Below the pieces are notes generated by a model. It searched no databases and was not told the origin of the DNA. It was given only the letters and a program-made list of their open reading frames with translations. Below are positions 1-7,192 of a stretch of DNA of 10,976 bases, one piece after another (the first letter of the stretch is position 1; every line of letters starts with the position of its first letter). Both the position numbers and the translations under genes were made by a program. This DNA is from Saprospiraceae bacterium (GTDB lineage Bacteria; Bacteroidota; Bacteroidia; Chitinophagales; Saprospiraceae): contig JAGQWW010000055.1 of assembly GCA_020436955.1 (NCBI GenBank), positions 1 to 10,976 on the forward strand. Direction: 5' to 3'.

Positions 1-442
1 GTTTGAAGATACTTTATTGGTTTGCCGTTTAATTGATGCAAAATATCCGGATTACAACGCGGTTATCCCTGTTGAAAATCCTAATGTTTTATCAGTAAGC
101 CGTACGGATTTCCAAAATTCACTTAAGCGTATTTCTATTTACGCCAATAAAACCACCAACCAGGTAGTTTTAAACCTATCTGAAAACAGCCTTACAATTT
201 CTGCACAGGATTTGGACTTTTCCAATGAAGCTACGGAGCAGATGACGTGTAATTATGTCGGAAGCCCTATTCAGATTGCATTTAATGCAAAATTCCTGGT
301 TGAAATGTTGACTATTTTGGGTAGTGATGAAGTGAAGCTTGAAATGTCGACTCCTTCCAGAGCCGGTATTCTTTTACCCGGTGAAATGGAAGAAGGAGAA
401 GATATCTTGATGCTTGTGATGCCGGTAATGCTAGGCAGTTAA
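1..442 (+). CDS. dnaN: DNA polymerase III beta subunit (sliding clamp), 3' part
   Basis: This is the C-terminal part of the beta clamp, the ring that tethers DNA polymerase III to DNA and docks other replication and repair proteins. The gene enters from the left edge and is open from base 2, so about 147 codons of a usual ~370 are present. The opening stretch CRLIDAKYPDYNAVIP is the highly conserved end of clamp domain 2 (LIDGRFPDYRRVLP in E. coli). The rest fits domain 3: a long FQNSLKRISIYAN helix region, the IQIAFNAKFLVEMLTIL segment, and the closing LMLVMPVMLGS, which corresponds to the clamp C-terminus ending in VMPMRL. The true start lies outside the window; the first TTG inside it is not a start. 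The next gene follows on the same strand after 41 bp. Identification is firm from these motifs; nothing in the visible part is abnormal. Confidence 0.96.
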   Translation, partial: FEDTLLVCRLIDAKYPDYNAVIPVENPNVLSVSRTDFQNSLKRISIYANKTTNQVVLNLSENSLTISAQDLDFSNEATEQMTCNYVGSPIQIAFNAKFLVEMLTILGSDEVKLEMSTPSRAGILLPGEMEEGEDILMLVMPVMLGS

Positions 443-483
443 TTTACACACCTAAGGCCAAATCCACCTTAAATTCGACCTGT

Positions 484-951
484 ATGTACAACTATGGGCT
501 GTTTGTCTTTTTGTTTTTCCTGCTGGTCGGATGTGCTGACGAGTCGGAAAAGAACACTAAAATTGATTTTACTACCTTAAGCCCAGAAGAGGTCAGTAAG
601 GCCTGGCAACGTGCTATCGATGTAAATGATTTCTCCACGGCAAAAGCGCTAAGTACAGATAAAACCAAAGAGTTTGTTGCCTCAATTGAAAAGCTGATTG
701 GTGACGATCCGGCATTGGAAACAGTAGATACCACTATTTTTGTATCTATGGAGTGTGAAACCATTGATTCTGATGCAAAGTGTATTTATCGTTTCAGAAT
801 CGAAGGGGATATTGTTACCGACAGTTTTTTTCTTAAAAGAGAAAACAACCAATGGTTGATAGACATCCAGGAAGAGGTTTTCCTGGATGATGGAGAAACA
901 GAAGAATTGATTAATGAGTTAAACAATTCGGAGGATAATTTTTTTGAATAA
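484..951 (+). CDS. Small lipoprotein, DUF4878/NTF2-like
   Basis: A 155-residue protein with a lipoprotein signal peptide: a short hydrophobic stretch (residues 5-16, GLFVFLFFLLVG) ends in the lipobox LVGC, making Cys17 the lipidated residue after signal peptidase II cleavage. Acidic residues follow the cysteine (ADESE), resembling the lipoprotein export signal that sends some Bacteroidota lipoproteins to the cell surface; surface location is inference. The mature part begins with SPEEVSKAWQRAIDVNDFSTAKAL and continues with mixed strands, a pattern typical of DUF4878 and other NTF2-like or lumazine-binding-like folds (one helix pair, then a curved sheet). The C-terminal 25 residues are strongly acidic. 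The exact function is not recognisable. It sits between dnaN and nadD with only 11 bp to nadD, so co-transcription is likely. The ATG start is chosen because it gives a complete signal peptide. Confidence 0.8.
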   Translation: MYNYGLFVFLFFLLVGCADESEKNTKIDFTTLSPEEVSKAWQRAIDVNDFSTAKALSTDKTKEFVASIEKLIGDDPALETVDTTIFVSMECETIDSDAKCIYRFRIEGDIVTDSFFLKRENNQWLIDIQEEVFLDDGETEELINELNNSEDNFFE

Positions 952-962
952 AAAAATTACTG

Positions 963-1535
963 ATGAAGGTCGGATTATTCTTTGGGTCTTTTAACCCGAT
1001 ACATATTGGACATATGATCATCGCCAACTATATGGCGACTCAGACAGATTTGGACCAGGTTTGGTTGGTGGTCTCTCCACAAAACCCCTTGAAAAAGAAA
1101 TCAACCCTGGCAAAAGATTATGATCGATTGCACCTTGTCCATTTAGCTACTGAAGATAATGATTTGCTGAGGCCTTCTGACATTGAATTCTCCTTACCCA
1201 AGCCATCCTATACCATAGATACCCTTGCTTACCTGAAAGAAAAACATCCTACCTACGAATTCATTTTAATTATGGGCGGTGATAATCTTTCAACCCTTCA
1301 TAAGTGGAAAAATTTTGAGTTGCTTTTAAGGGACTTTTCCATTTATCTTTATAAAAGGCCTAACTATACGAATGAAGTGGATTTGGATTTAAGTAGGGTC
1401 CATTTCTTTGAAGCGCCCATGTTAGACATTTCTGCTACTTATATCAGGAATTGTATTAAGGAAGGAAAATCTATAAGATATTTAGTGCCTGAACCCGTTT
1501 ATAGATACATGGAAGAGCAACCTATTTATCGTTAA
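963..1535 (+). CDS. nadD: Nicotinate-nucleotide adenylyltransferase
   Basis: NadD transfers AMP from ATP to nicotinate mononucleotide, giving deamido-NAD, the penultimate step of NAD synthesis in the cytoplasm. The 190-residue protein has the normal length. The nucleotidyltransferase signature is intact at the N-terminus: GSFNPIHIGH (residues 8-17), with H14 and H17 forming the HxGH nucleotide-binding motif. PSYTIDT (81-87) and GGDN (105-108), followed by a HKWKN segment, match the substrate-binding loops of the family. ISATYIR (156-162) is the C-terminal ISxTxxR motif that binds the ATP phosphates. The gene starts with ATG 11 bp after the lipoprotein stop and is followed 22 bp later by the transferase-like gene, so the three probably form an operon. 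No anomaly seen. Confidence 0.96.
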   Translation: MKVGLFFGSFNPIHIGHMIIANYMATQTDLDQVWLVVSPQNPLKKKSTLAKDYDRLHLVHLATEDNDLLRPSDIEFSLPKPSYTIDTLAYLKEKHPTYEFILIMGGDNLSTLHKWKNFELLLRDFSIYLYKRPNYTNEVDLDLSRVHFFEAPMLDISATYIRNCIKEGKSIRYLVPEPVYRYMEEQPIYR

Positions 1536-1557
1536 GTATTAAATCGTTACTATTTTG

Positions 1558-2628
1558 ATGAACCGTGAAATTGAGAGCCAATTCACCGGTCGGATTTTCC
1601 TGAAAGGAATAGCACCGGAGGCACTTGATCAGTACCTGGCCATGGGCTGGTATCGCATGGGGCTAACGATTTTTACAACCCATTTCCTTTTTTTCGACCA
1701 TGAAATCCTATCTGCGATTTGGTTGAGGGTTCCACTTTCTAATTACCATTTTAAAAAGAGCCTCCGAAAGGTAATAAACAAGGCAAAGAGCGAATTTACC
1801 GTATCCTACCGAAAGGCTAATCTTGATGAAGAAAGGGAAGCTCTTTACAGGAAATATACCACAGCTTTTAAAGGTAGGTTGCCGGTAACTCTCCGCAGTT
1901 CTCTGCTGGATGGAGAAAACATGAATCCCTTCAATTCCTTTGAAGTTAATGTGCATCATGGTGACAAACTAATCGCCTACTCTATTTTCGATTCAGGCAG
2001 GAATAGCATTACCTCTATCACAGGTGTATATGACCCGGATTACAGCCAATATAGTCTGGGGTTATTTACCATGCTGATGGAGATTGAATATGCCATGGAA
2101 CATGGTTATGAATATTTTTATCCCGGTTATTTTGTTCCGGGAAACGAACGATTCAATTACAAGCTGCGAACCGGGCAATCTGAGTTCTACGAATTGAAAA
2201 GTAAATCATGGTTGCCGATTGAACACTACAACGAAGAAAAGATTCCCATCCAGACCTTAAAAGAGAAGTTGAGTAGATTAGAGGCAAGGATGTTGAATAC
2301 CGGTTTAGATGTAAAGATGTGGCATTATCCATTTTTTGAAGCAAGAATGATAGAGCTTTGGTCCGTGATGTATTTGGAGTATCCGGTTTTTATTGAATTG
2401 GAACCTGAAAAGGAAAAGCACGGGACTTTTGAAGTGATTATTTACGACTTGTTCCAGGAGCTATACGTTCATCTAACTTGCAAAACGTTTGAATCGCTGC
2501 CATCCAATTATAATAAAACCTGGCTAAGTCACTTACTGGATGACAAGTACTTCGCTGACATCCTTGTTATGGATCAGATTCATCATTATGATGAAAACGA
2601 GGAGCGGTTTATTGATTACTTCCTGTAA
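1558..2628 (+). CDS. Aminoacyl-tRNA-protein transferase-like GNAT protein (ATE/Bpt family, cysteine-less)
   Basis: A 356-residue cytoplasmic protein related to arginyl- and leucyl-tRNA-protein transferases (Ate1/Bpt), which attach an amino acid to protein N-termini for N-degron turnover. The match is in family-typical blocks: GWYRMG (30-35); the FKKSLRKVINKAK segment (about 65-77), like the SRSQRR-K region of Bpt; DKLIAYSIFD and YDPDYSQYSLG (158-168); and PGYFVPGNERFNYK (189-202), which corresponds to the GYWIxGxxKMxYK motif of the ATE C-terminal GNAT domain. The N-terminal CxxC-type metal-binding cysteines of classical members are absent; the whole protein has a single cysteine (308). About 140 residues after the GNAT core show no domain I recognise. 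An ATG at 1558 is preferred to the adjacent in-frame TTG at 1555. Transferase activity is plausible but not shown; it may be a divergent acetyltransferase. Its 3' end overlaps ybeY tail to tail by 20 bp. Confidence 0.75.
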   Translation: MNREIESQFTGRIFLKGIAPEALDQYLAMGWYRMGLTIFTTHFLFFDHEILSAIWLRVPLSNYHFKKSLRKVINKAKSEFTVSYRKANLDEEREALYRKYTTAFKGRLPVTLRSSLLDGENMNPFNSFEVNVHHGDKLIAYSIFDSGRNSITSITGVYDPDYSQYSLGLFTMLMEIEYAMEHGYEYFYPGYFVPGNERFNYKLRTGQSEFYELKSKSWLPIEHYNEEKIPIQTLKEKLSRLEARMLNTGLDVKMWHYPFFEARMIELWSVMYLEYPVFIELEPEKEKHGTFEVIIYDLFQELYVHLTCKTFESLPSNYNKTWLSHLLDDKYFADILVMDQIHHYDENEERFIDYFL

Positions 2629-3088
2629 TTGAAATATTCCATTGCTCTAAAGCGTGGTTTTCTTTTTGGCGCATAATTTTTGCTTCTTCTTCTGACTTAT
2701 CTCCATAGCCACTCAGATGGTACACACCATGGATAATAACCCTTCGTAATTCGTTTTCAAAGGTTGTTTCGAAGCTATTTGCATTGTCTTTTATGCGGTC
2801 AATGCTTATAAAAATATCCCCTTCAATGTTGGGAGGCTCCTGGTAGGGAAAAGTAATGATGTCGGTAAGGGTATCGTGGTCGAGATATTCGATATTTATG
2901 TTGTGCAGGTAAGCGTCTGAGCAAAAAACAAAGGTCAGCGCCACAAGGTGCTGACCTTCTTCATTTATTATTTTCATGATCCATTCTCTTACAAGATTTT
3001 CATCTTCTAAAAGAAATGTAATGTCCTCGGTAAAAAATTGGATTGGGTCAATCTCAGTGTTTTCAGCATCTTGCTGTGGAAACATCAT
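2609..3088 (-). CDS. ybeY: Endoribonuclease YbeY (rRNA maturation factor)
   Basis: YbeY is a single-domain metal-dependent endoribonuclease needed for 16S rRNA 3'-end maturation and ribosome quality control. This copy has 159 residues when started at the ATG at 3088. The signature is at residues 120-130: H120-G-V-Y-H124-L-S-G-Y-G-D130. The first two histidines of the HxxxHxxGxxH zinc site are present; the third position holds Asp130, which I recall as the usual Bacteroidota form. Upstream, the LTFVFCSDAYLHNINIEYLDHDTLTDIITF segment (51-80) matches the family core LHxxNxxYLxHDxxTDVxSF. A longer reading with GTG at 3100 is possible, but the ATG forms an ATGA overlap with the upstream stop, which argues for translational coupling. 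The 3' end lies inside the convergent transferase-like gene. Confidence 0.93.
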   Translation of the reverse strand: MMFPQQDAENTEIDPIQFFTEDITFLLEDENLVREWIMKIINEEGQHLVALTFVFCSDAYLHNINIEYLDHDTLTDIITFPYQEPPNIEGDIFISIDRIKDNANSFETTFENELRRVIIHGVYHLSGYGDKSEEEAKIMRQKENHALEQWNISITGSNQ

Positions 3089-3471
3089 ATATTGAAACAC
3101 ATTTCAACAGTGCTACCATTATTTTTAAATGCGATCTCGTCGCAAAGTGCTTTCATAAGAAATACACCTCTACCACCGCATTTGCAGATATTTTCAGGTG
3201 CAGTTGGATCAGGAAGATTATCATAATCAAACCCGTTTCCTTCGTCTGAAATTCTGAATTCAATACGGTTTCGCTGTTTACGGAGTTTAACTTCGACGCA
3301 TTTGTTTTCGTCGTAGTTGTTTCCGTGGCGAATGGCATTGGTCACAGCCTCTGTAAGGCTGATCAAAATGTTACCTTTTTTATCTGGGGAGAGCTGGTAT
3401 TTAAGTACTACATTATCTACCAGATTTTCCACTTCGGCAACATTCTGAGGATTGGATGTTAGTTTTAACAT
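3085..3471 (-). CDS. RsbW-like serine kinase / anti-sigma-type ATPase
   Basis: A 128-residue GHKL-fold ATP-binding protein of the HATPase_c_2 (RsbW/SpoIIAB-like) family. The N box is EAVTNAIRHGN (41-51, with N45 as the Mg-coordinating Asn), the G1 box is DEGNGFD (76-82) and the G2 box is GGRGVFLMK (99-107). Family members bind a sigma factor or phosphorylate a STAS-domain antagonist. No sigma factor or STAS gene is next to it, so its partner is unknown. Directly downstream is ybeY, with a 4-bp ATGA overlap, a pairing I know from many Bacteroidota genomes; the two are probably translated together. A CKC pair sits just before the G2 box (96-98). The start ATG at 3471 gives the normal family length. 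A candidate promoter and a leader hairpin lie in the gap upstream. Confidence 0.88.
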   Translation of the reverse strand: MLKLTSNPQNVAEVENLVDNVVLKYQLSPDKKGNILISLTEAVTNAIRHGNNYDENKCVEVKLRKQRNRIEFRISDEGNGFDYDNLPDPTAPENICKCGGRGVFLMKALCDEIAFKNNGSTVEMCFNI

Positions 3472-3577
3472 AAAGTCCGCTCAGTTTTTTTGAAACTAAA
3501 TACACCAATAATCAATGCTATAAACAAGCATTTGACTGGGATGTTCTCTCAGAATGGATACGTTCGTGGGAATATAA

Positions 3578-3593
3578 AAGAGTATAAACTCTT
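3578..3593. repeat. Small hairpin in leader of the ATPase-ybeY unit
   Basis: AAGAGT and ACTCTT form a perfect 6-bp inverted repeat with the 4-nt loop ATAA. On the + strand it is followed by GTTTTTATTGG, and on the minus strand by TTATATT, so it could act as a weak terminator in either direction. If the candidate promoter at 3624-3654 is real, it would be part of the 5' leader of the ATPase mRNA. The stem is AU-rich, and chance occurrence is possible. Confidence 0.3.
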
Positions 3594-3623
3594 GTTTTTA
3601 TTGGTTTTTCAAGGAAAGTGTCA

Positions 3624-3654
3624 CAAAGATCAGGGAAAAAGGAATGCGAGTCAA
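3624..3654 (-). promoter_or_regulatory. Candidate Bacteroidota-type promoter for the ATPase-ybeY unit
   Basis: Read on the minus strand, TTG at 3654-3652 is followed after 20 nt by GATCTTTG at 3631-3624. The Bacteroidota primary sigma consensus is a TTG/TTTG -33 element about 19-21 nt before TAnnTTTG. The -7 element matches 7 of 8 defined or free positions, failing only at the first T. Transcription would start near 3617, leaving a leader of about 145 nt. This is a motif match only. Confidence 0.3.
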
Positions 3655-3892
3655 GGGTACATATAAAACTTTTTTAAAATCTTATTACTTGAAAAATTAA
3701 TTCCCTTTTTACAAAAGTGTCTTTCATTTAATTATATAACAAGATTTTGTTAAAATGAAGAACATATTTTTTAATTACCTATAATTGGTGAAATGCGATT
3801 TTGAATTATAAGTATATGTTAATGCCGGATGTGAATAAATGCAGGAATCTTTGCCATATTCTTTAAATTGCCAATTCTAAAATGCAAAACGT

Positions 3893-6800
3893 TTGGACCA
3901 GGAAGCAAAACAGCAGGAATTTCTTTCCATTCTTAAAGGCTTAAATGAAAACCAGGCCAGAGCCGTCAATACCATTGAAGGTCCTGTATTGGTATTAGCG
4001 GGACCGGGGACCGGTAAAACACATATTCTGGCAGCCCGCATTGGAAAAATTCTGCTGGAGACGGATGCCCTACCCCACAATATTCTTTGTATGACCTTTA
4101 CAGAGGCTGGTGTTTTGGCAATGCGAAGAAGGTTGGTCGATTTCATAGGTCCCGACGCTCATAAAATCAATATTCACACTTTTCATTCCTTTTGCAACAG
4201 GGTCATTAGAGAAAATCTCGAAATTTTTGGAAGGCAAAATCTTGAACCTGTTTCTGAGTTGGAGCAAATGGAAATATTGCAGGAGCTCCTCAATGCATTA
4301 CCACCTGACCATCCGTTACGATTAGGACGAGGAGCTGATGGAAATTATTACATCAACCATTTAAAAGCTCTTTTCAGTCAGATGAAATCGGAAGACTGGA
4401 CCCCTTCATTAATTGAGTCTAGGGCAACGCAGTATTTGGCGGATTTACCTAATCGAGAAGAATTTATTTATAAGAGAAATACAAAAGAGTTTAAAAAAGG
4501 AGACCTAAAACAAGCCGCTTTTGAAAAGGAGGAAAAGCGAATGAAGGAGCTTGTGGCAGGTGCTAACTTGTTTCCACGCTTTAATGCTTTAATGGAAAAG
4601 TACCAGCGTTACGATTATAATGATATGATCTTATGGACGTTGGAAGCATTCAAAAAAAATGAATGGTTGTTGCGAAATTATCAGGAACAGTTCCTGTATA
4701 TCCTGGTCGATGAGTTTCAGGATACCAATGGTGCCCAAAATGAAGTTTTGCAACTATTGATTTCTTATTGGGAAGACCCTAACCTTTTTATTGTAGGTGA
4801 CGATGACCAAAGTATCTATGAATTCCAGGGAGCGCGATTAAAAAACCTGACTGATTATTACCACCAGTTTAAAGGGTCCGTAGATTTAATTGTGCTTAAA
4901 AATAACTACCGAAGTACTCAAGGCATATTAGATGCTTCAAAAAATCTAATAGGATTCAATGATTTAAGAATCATCAATACGCTTCAAGATATATCCATCG
5001 AGAAGAGTCTATTAGCTTCCAATAAGCAATTGCAAGCAATTAGTACCAAACCCGTTTTACGGGAGTATGATTATGAATTTCATGAATTGGTCCATATCGT
5101 CCAGGAGCTTAAGGCATTGCAAACAACGGGTGAGAACCTGGAAGAAATCGCTATTTTATATGCAAAGCACCGACAGGCAGACGATTTGATAAAATTGTTG
5201 GAGAGCTTTGAAATCCCTTACCAGGTCAGAAAGAAAACGAATATTCTGAATTTGGTAACAATTCATCAGCTCATAGAAATACTTAATTACCTGCGAGAAG
5301 AATTAAGATTGCCCTATTCAGGAGAACACAGGCTATTTAAAATACTGCATTTTGAATGCTGGGGCAATTCATCCAACGATTTGGCGAGAATAACCTACCA
5401 CCTTGCCAGAATTGAAAAAGAAGACCGACCATTTTGGCGGAATATATTAATCGATGGTAACTATTTAAAAGAAGATATTGGTTTAAATGAAATTCAATCA
5501 TTAACCAATGCCGGAGCTGTTATGAACCGCTTGGTGGGTTTGGTTGAAAATACATCTTTGCCCCATTTGGTGGAAGCTATCTTCACCCAAACCGGATTGT
5601 TACAAACTGCCTTGGAAAGCCCTGATAAGCTTTGGAGAATCCAGGTTTTGTATTCATTTATGGATTTTGTGAAAGAAGAATGTTTCCGTGATCCGGATAC
5701 TACGCTGGCCGGATTGTTAGAAACATTGCAGAGTATGGACAGGCATGGGATTTCTATTGATTTGGAAAAAGATATCCTTGCTGAGAAGGGTGTACAATTG
5801 ATGACTGCGCATGGAAGCAAGGGACTGGAATTTAAGCGTGTATACCTGCTTCATTGCACAGCTGACTATTGGGAGCCCGGGAAGTCAGGTAATAACTATA
5901 AGTTTTCCATTCCCGATACTTTGTCTTTTTCCGGTGAAGAAGATGCTATGGAAGCTCGTCGTCGATTATTTTTTGTGGCGATGACAAGGGCCAAGGAAGA
6001 CTTGATTATGGGTTACAGTTTGAAAAAGAATGAAACCAAGGAGCAGCGAAGAGCAAGATTTTTGGATGAATTGGATGCAACCTCTGATTTGCAAAAAGAA
6101 AATCCTGTAATACCTCAAGCAGAAATTACCCTTGCCAAAGCCTATCTTTTACAACAAAATCAACAAAGCCCGAAAGAAAACTATAGCCCGGAAGAATTGG
6201 ATAAGCTATTGGAAGGATTTGTACTTTCCATTACCTCGTTCAACAAGTATATAGAATGTCCAAAGTCCTTCTTTTATGAAGATGTCTTACTGGTGCCTTC
6301 ACTGTATTCAGAAGCGGCATCCTATGGTTCGGCTATGCACCGTACCTTACAATTTGTCTTTGAATACATGCTCCGCAATGAAGAAAAGCAGTTCCCTCCT
6401 TTAAAATCAGTTATCGAGTCTTTTGAAAATGAACTCCACCGATATAAGGGGTATTTTTCTGCTGAACGATTTGAATTGCGGTTGCAGTCAGGCAAACATC
6501 ACCTTGAAAAGATTTATGAGCAATGGATGCCCTCCTGGCATAAAAAAGTAAAACTTGAGTACAGAACAAGTCCATTAGAAATTCAGGATGTACCGGTTAC
6601 CGGGATTATTGATAAAATAGAATGGGATCAAAATAATCTTGCATTGCTTGTTGACTATAAAACAAGTAAACCAAAACCTGAACATCTGAGTGAACCGAAA
6701 GGCAGTCAACCTTACGGAGGCAAATATTGGAGGCAGTTACTTTTTTACCAACTTTTAGCAGAGGAAGATCCCAGGATTCAGGCGAATGCATACATGGGTC

Positions 6801-7036
6801 AAATAGCTTACCTGGAGCCGGATACAAGTGGAGATTACAATCAAGCGTCTGTAGTGTTTACCAGTGAATGGAAAGCTCAAATGCGGATATGGATTAAGGA
6901 AATTTACCAGAAAATCATGTCCCATGAGTTTGATGAGGGTTGCGAAAAAGAGTATTGTGTATGGTGCAACTTTGAAAAGGAAAAATCCTTCCCTGATTCC
7001 TTAAGCAACACTGCTATCGAAGAATTGGACGACTAA
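3893..7036 (+). CDS. UvrD/PcrA-type helicase fused to RecB/AddB-like nuclease
   Basis: A 1047-residue superfamily 1 DNA helicase-nuclease, expected to unwind and degrade DNA ends in repair or against foreign DNA. The helicase motifs are complete: NENQARAV (18-25), Walker A GPGTGKT (37-43), TFTEAG (68-73), HTFHSFC (95-101), Walker B DEFQD (273-277), GDDDQSIY (302-309), NYRST (338-342), TAHGSKGLEF (638-647) and AMTRAKED (696-703). From about residue 778 there is a PD-(D/E)XK nuclease: H816, D907 in GIIDKIE, D921 and K923 in VDYK, and Q948/Y952 of the QxxxY motif. Cys789, 1017, 1022 and 1025 could hold a 4Fe-4S cluster, as in AddB. The layout resembles mycobacterial AdnA/AdnB, but no second subunit is adjacent. 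TTG at 3893 is the only in-frame start that keeps Walker A; the first in-frame ATG comes after it. The gene is alone on its strand. Confidence 0.9.
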   Translation: MDQEAKQQEFLSILKGLNENQARAVNTIEGPVLVLAGPGTGKTHILAARIGKILLETDALPHNILCMTFTEAGVLAMRRRLVDFIGPDAHKINIHTFHSFCNRVIRENLEIFGRQNLEPVSELEQMEILQELLNALPPDHPLRLGRGADGNYYINHLKALFSQMKSEDWTPSLIESRATQYLADLPNREEFIYKRNTKEFKKGDLKQAAFEKEEKRMKELVAGANLFPRFNALMEKYQRYDYNDMILWTLEAFKKNEWLLRNYQEQFLYILVDEFQDTNGAQNEVLQLLISYWEDPNLFIVGDDDQSIYEFQGARLKNLTDYYHQFKGSVDLIVLKNNYRSTQGILDASKNLIGFNDLRIINTLQDISIEKSLLASNKQLQAISTKPVLREYDYEFHELVHIVQELKALQTTGENLEEIAILYAKHRQADDLIKLLESFEIPYQVRKKTNILNLVTIHQLIEILNYLREELRLPYSGEHRLFKILHFECWGNSSNDLARITYHLARIEKEDRPFWRNILIDGNYLKEDIGLNEIQSLTNAGAVMNRLVGLVENTSLPHLVEAIFTQTGLLQTALESPDKLWRIQVLYSFMDFVKEECFRDPDTTLAGLLETLQSMDRHGISIDLEKDILAEKGVQLMTAHGSKGLEFKRVYLLHCTADYWEPGKSGNNYKFSIPDTLSFSGEEDAMEARRRLFFVAMTRAKEDLIMGYSLKKNETKEQRRARFLDELDATSDLQKENPVIPQAEITLAKAYLLQQNQQSPKENYSPEELDKLLEGFVLSITSFNKYIECPKSFFYEDVLLVPSLYSEAASYGSAMHRTLQFVFEYMLRNEEKQFPPLKSVIESFENELHRYKGYFSAERFELRLQSGKHHLEKIYEQWMPSWHKKVKLEYRTSPLEIQDVPVTGIIDKIEWDQNNLALLVDYKTSKPKPEHLSEPKGSQPYGGKYWRQLLFYQLLAEEDPRIQANAYMGQIAYLEPDTSGDYNQASVVFTSEWKAQMRIWIKEIYQKIMSHEFDEGCEKEYCVWCNFEKEKSFPDSLSNTAIEELDD

Positions 7037-7109
7037 GCCCAGTAGGTGGAAACACCATGCCCGAAAATTTCCATTTCTCAACTTTCCGGTATCCGTATAT
7101 CGTAAATGA

Positions 7110-7143
7110 AAGAGGGTGTAAATCATCTGATCTACACCCTCTT
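7110..7143. terminator. Bidirectional terminator between helicase-nuclease and lon
   Basis: AAGAGGGTGTA (7110-7120) and TACACCCTCTT (7133-7143) form a perfect 11-bp inverted repeat around a 12-nt loop that may itself pair a little (ATC with GAT). It lies between two convergent genes, 73 bp after the helicase-nuclease stop and about 100 bp after the lon stop. T-rich sequence follows on the + strand (ATCTTTG then TTTTATTTTGG), while the minus side has only TTCATTTACG, so termination is better supported for the + transcript. Confidence 0.8.
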
Positions 7144-7192
7144 ATCTTTGTTCGATTTTATTTTGGAAAACGATTATTCAACTATAATTAAC

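Larger units (their letters stand above)
3472..3892. other. 421-bp non-coding gap, divergent intergenic
   Basis: This AT-rich gap separates the minus-strand ATPase-ybeY unit from the plus-strand helicase-nuclease gene. I found no ORF with coding character and no tRNA. It contains a perfect 6-bp hairpin (3578-3583 with 3588-3593, loop ATAA) followed on the + strand by a T-rich run, a candidate minus-strand promoter (3624-3654), and a short dyad TAACAA-GATT-TTGTTA at 3737-3752. For the plus-strand gene I see only a partial -7 match (AATCTTTG at 3846-3853) without a convincing -33. The gap is longer than two promoters need, so a small RNA cannot be excluded. Confidence 0.6.

Noticed and set aside
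453..471. TAAGG/CCTTA inverted repeat after the dnaN stop, as a possible terminator.
   Set aside because: The stem is only 5 bp, the loop is 9 nt and no T-run follows; it is likely chance.
492..764. Minus-strand ORF opposite the lipoprotein gene.
   Set aside because: It is a shadow ORF; the + strand reading has a proper signal peptide, lipobox and operon spacing.
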